The position numbers and the translations under genes are program-made. From contig CAUJJQ010000121.1 in the NCBI GenBank assembly GCA_963205285.1, positions 1-5,965 on the forward strand: a DNA stretch of 5,965 bases, read 5' to 3'. The notes beneath the pieces were generated by a model that had not been told where the DNA came from, made no database searches, and saw nothing but the letters and a program-made list of their open reading frames with translations. The stretch is from Pseudomonadota bacterium (GTDB taxonomy: Bacteria > Pseudomonadota > Alphaproteobacteria > Sphingomonadales > Sphingomonadaceae). Positions 5,568-5,965 of this stretch are shown here, piece after piece; within the stretch, counting starts at the first letter, position 1, and every line of letters begins with the position of its first letter.

Positions 5568-5965
5568 TTAAGCCGCGTCGTCCTGTTCGGCGCTGGCTTC
5601 GGCCTGCGTTTCGAGGAATTCTTCGGCCGCAGCGGCGGCTTCGGCTTCGTCAGACGCGAATTGCTGGTCAATGACATTGACCCCTTCGGCCTGCAAAGCA
5701 GCCTCATCGGGCGAACGCGCGACATTGGCTTCGACCAAAACCTGCACTTCGGGGTGCAGATTGACGCGAACGTCAAACAGGCCGAGCGTCTTGATCGGCC
5801 GTTCGAGGACGACCATCGCCTTTGAAACGACCGTATGGCCGTTTTCGTGCAACGCTTCGACGATGTCACGCACGCTGACCGAACCATAAAGATGGCCGGC
5901 GTTCGACGCCTGACGGATCAGGATGATTTTCGCACCTGCGACATCCTTTGCCTGAACCTCTGCAT
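5568..5965 (-). CDS. rplI: 50S ribosomal protein L9, C-terminal part (gene enters from the right edge)
   Basis: Translating the minus strand from 5963 gives 131 codons in frame to a TAA at 5568-5570; the N-terminal rRNA-binding domain lies beyond the window. Residues below count from the edge. The L9 C-terminal domain is recognisable: NAGHLYGSVSVRDIVEAL (21-38), corresponding to the GKLFGSV..DI motif; ERPIKTLGLFDVRVNLHPEV (54-73), the PIK..G...V.LH.EV motif; and VLVEANV (75-81). L9 binds 23S rRNA near the base of the L1 stalk and helps keep the reading frame. After the domain comes a roughly 45-residue Ala/Glu-rich acidic tail (about 87-131) with a run of DEAEAAAAAEEF, absent from E. coli L9 but common in sphingomonads. 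An in-frame GTG at 5873 (VRDIV) is internal and not the true start. The rest of the usual rpsF-rpsR-rplI operon would lie to the right. Confidence 0.93.
   Translation of the reverse strand, partial: AEVQAKDVAGAKIILIRQASNAGHLYGSVSVRDIVEALHENGHTVVSKAMVVLERPIKTLGLFDVRVNLHPEVQVLVEANVARSPDEAALQAEGVNVIDQQFASDEAEAAAAAEEFLETQAEASAEQDDAA

Overview
The window looks like ordinary chromosome from an alphaproteobacterium, most likely a sphingomonad (order Sphingomonadales). Base composition is moderately GC-rich. A DUF1674/SDHAF4-type assembly factor lies beside an RsmB-type rRNA methyltransferase. The TonB-dependent receptor has the Ala/Gly-rich style common in sphingomonads, and ribosomal protein L9 carries an acidic Ala/Glu tail. 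The genus cannot be fixed from sequence alone.

Layout, left to right. The 5' part of rsmB runs leftward out of the window (1-357, minus). It starts head-to-head with a 63-residue SDHAF4-like succinate dehydrogenase assembly factor (346-537, plus), and the two coding regions overlap by 12 bases if the longer rsmB start is used. A strong hairpin with a T-run on both strands (549-589) ends this gene and the convergent receptor gene. The receptor (605-3517, minus, 970 aa) is a complete outer-membrane TonB-dependent receptor with signal peptide, TonB box, plug and barrel. A 494-base divergent intergenic region (3518-4011) separates it from a rightward two-gene unit: folE, GTP cyclohydrolase I (4012-4623), and a PhzF-family isomerase (4626-5483) two bases further on. 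A second hairpin (5509-5546) lies between the PhzF gene and the convergent 3' part of rplI (5568-5965, minus), which leaves the window on the right.

How the genes relate. Most are independent housekeeping functions: rRNA methylation, SDH assembly, pterin/folate synthesis and a ribosomal protein. The exception is the receptor, whose substrate cannot be read from sequence. folE and the PhzF-like gene are very probably co-transcribed, but a shared pathway is not demonstrated. All complete reading frames are intact. I see no mobile element, CRISPR array, tRNA or rRNA, and no evidence of a new multi-gene system. The points most worth checking are the overlapping divergent starts at 346-357 with a possible leaderless promoter, the long divergent intergenic region with its inverted repeats, the four closely paired cysteines of the receptor, and the folE-phzF pairing.
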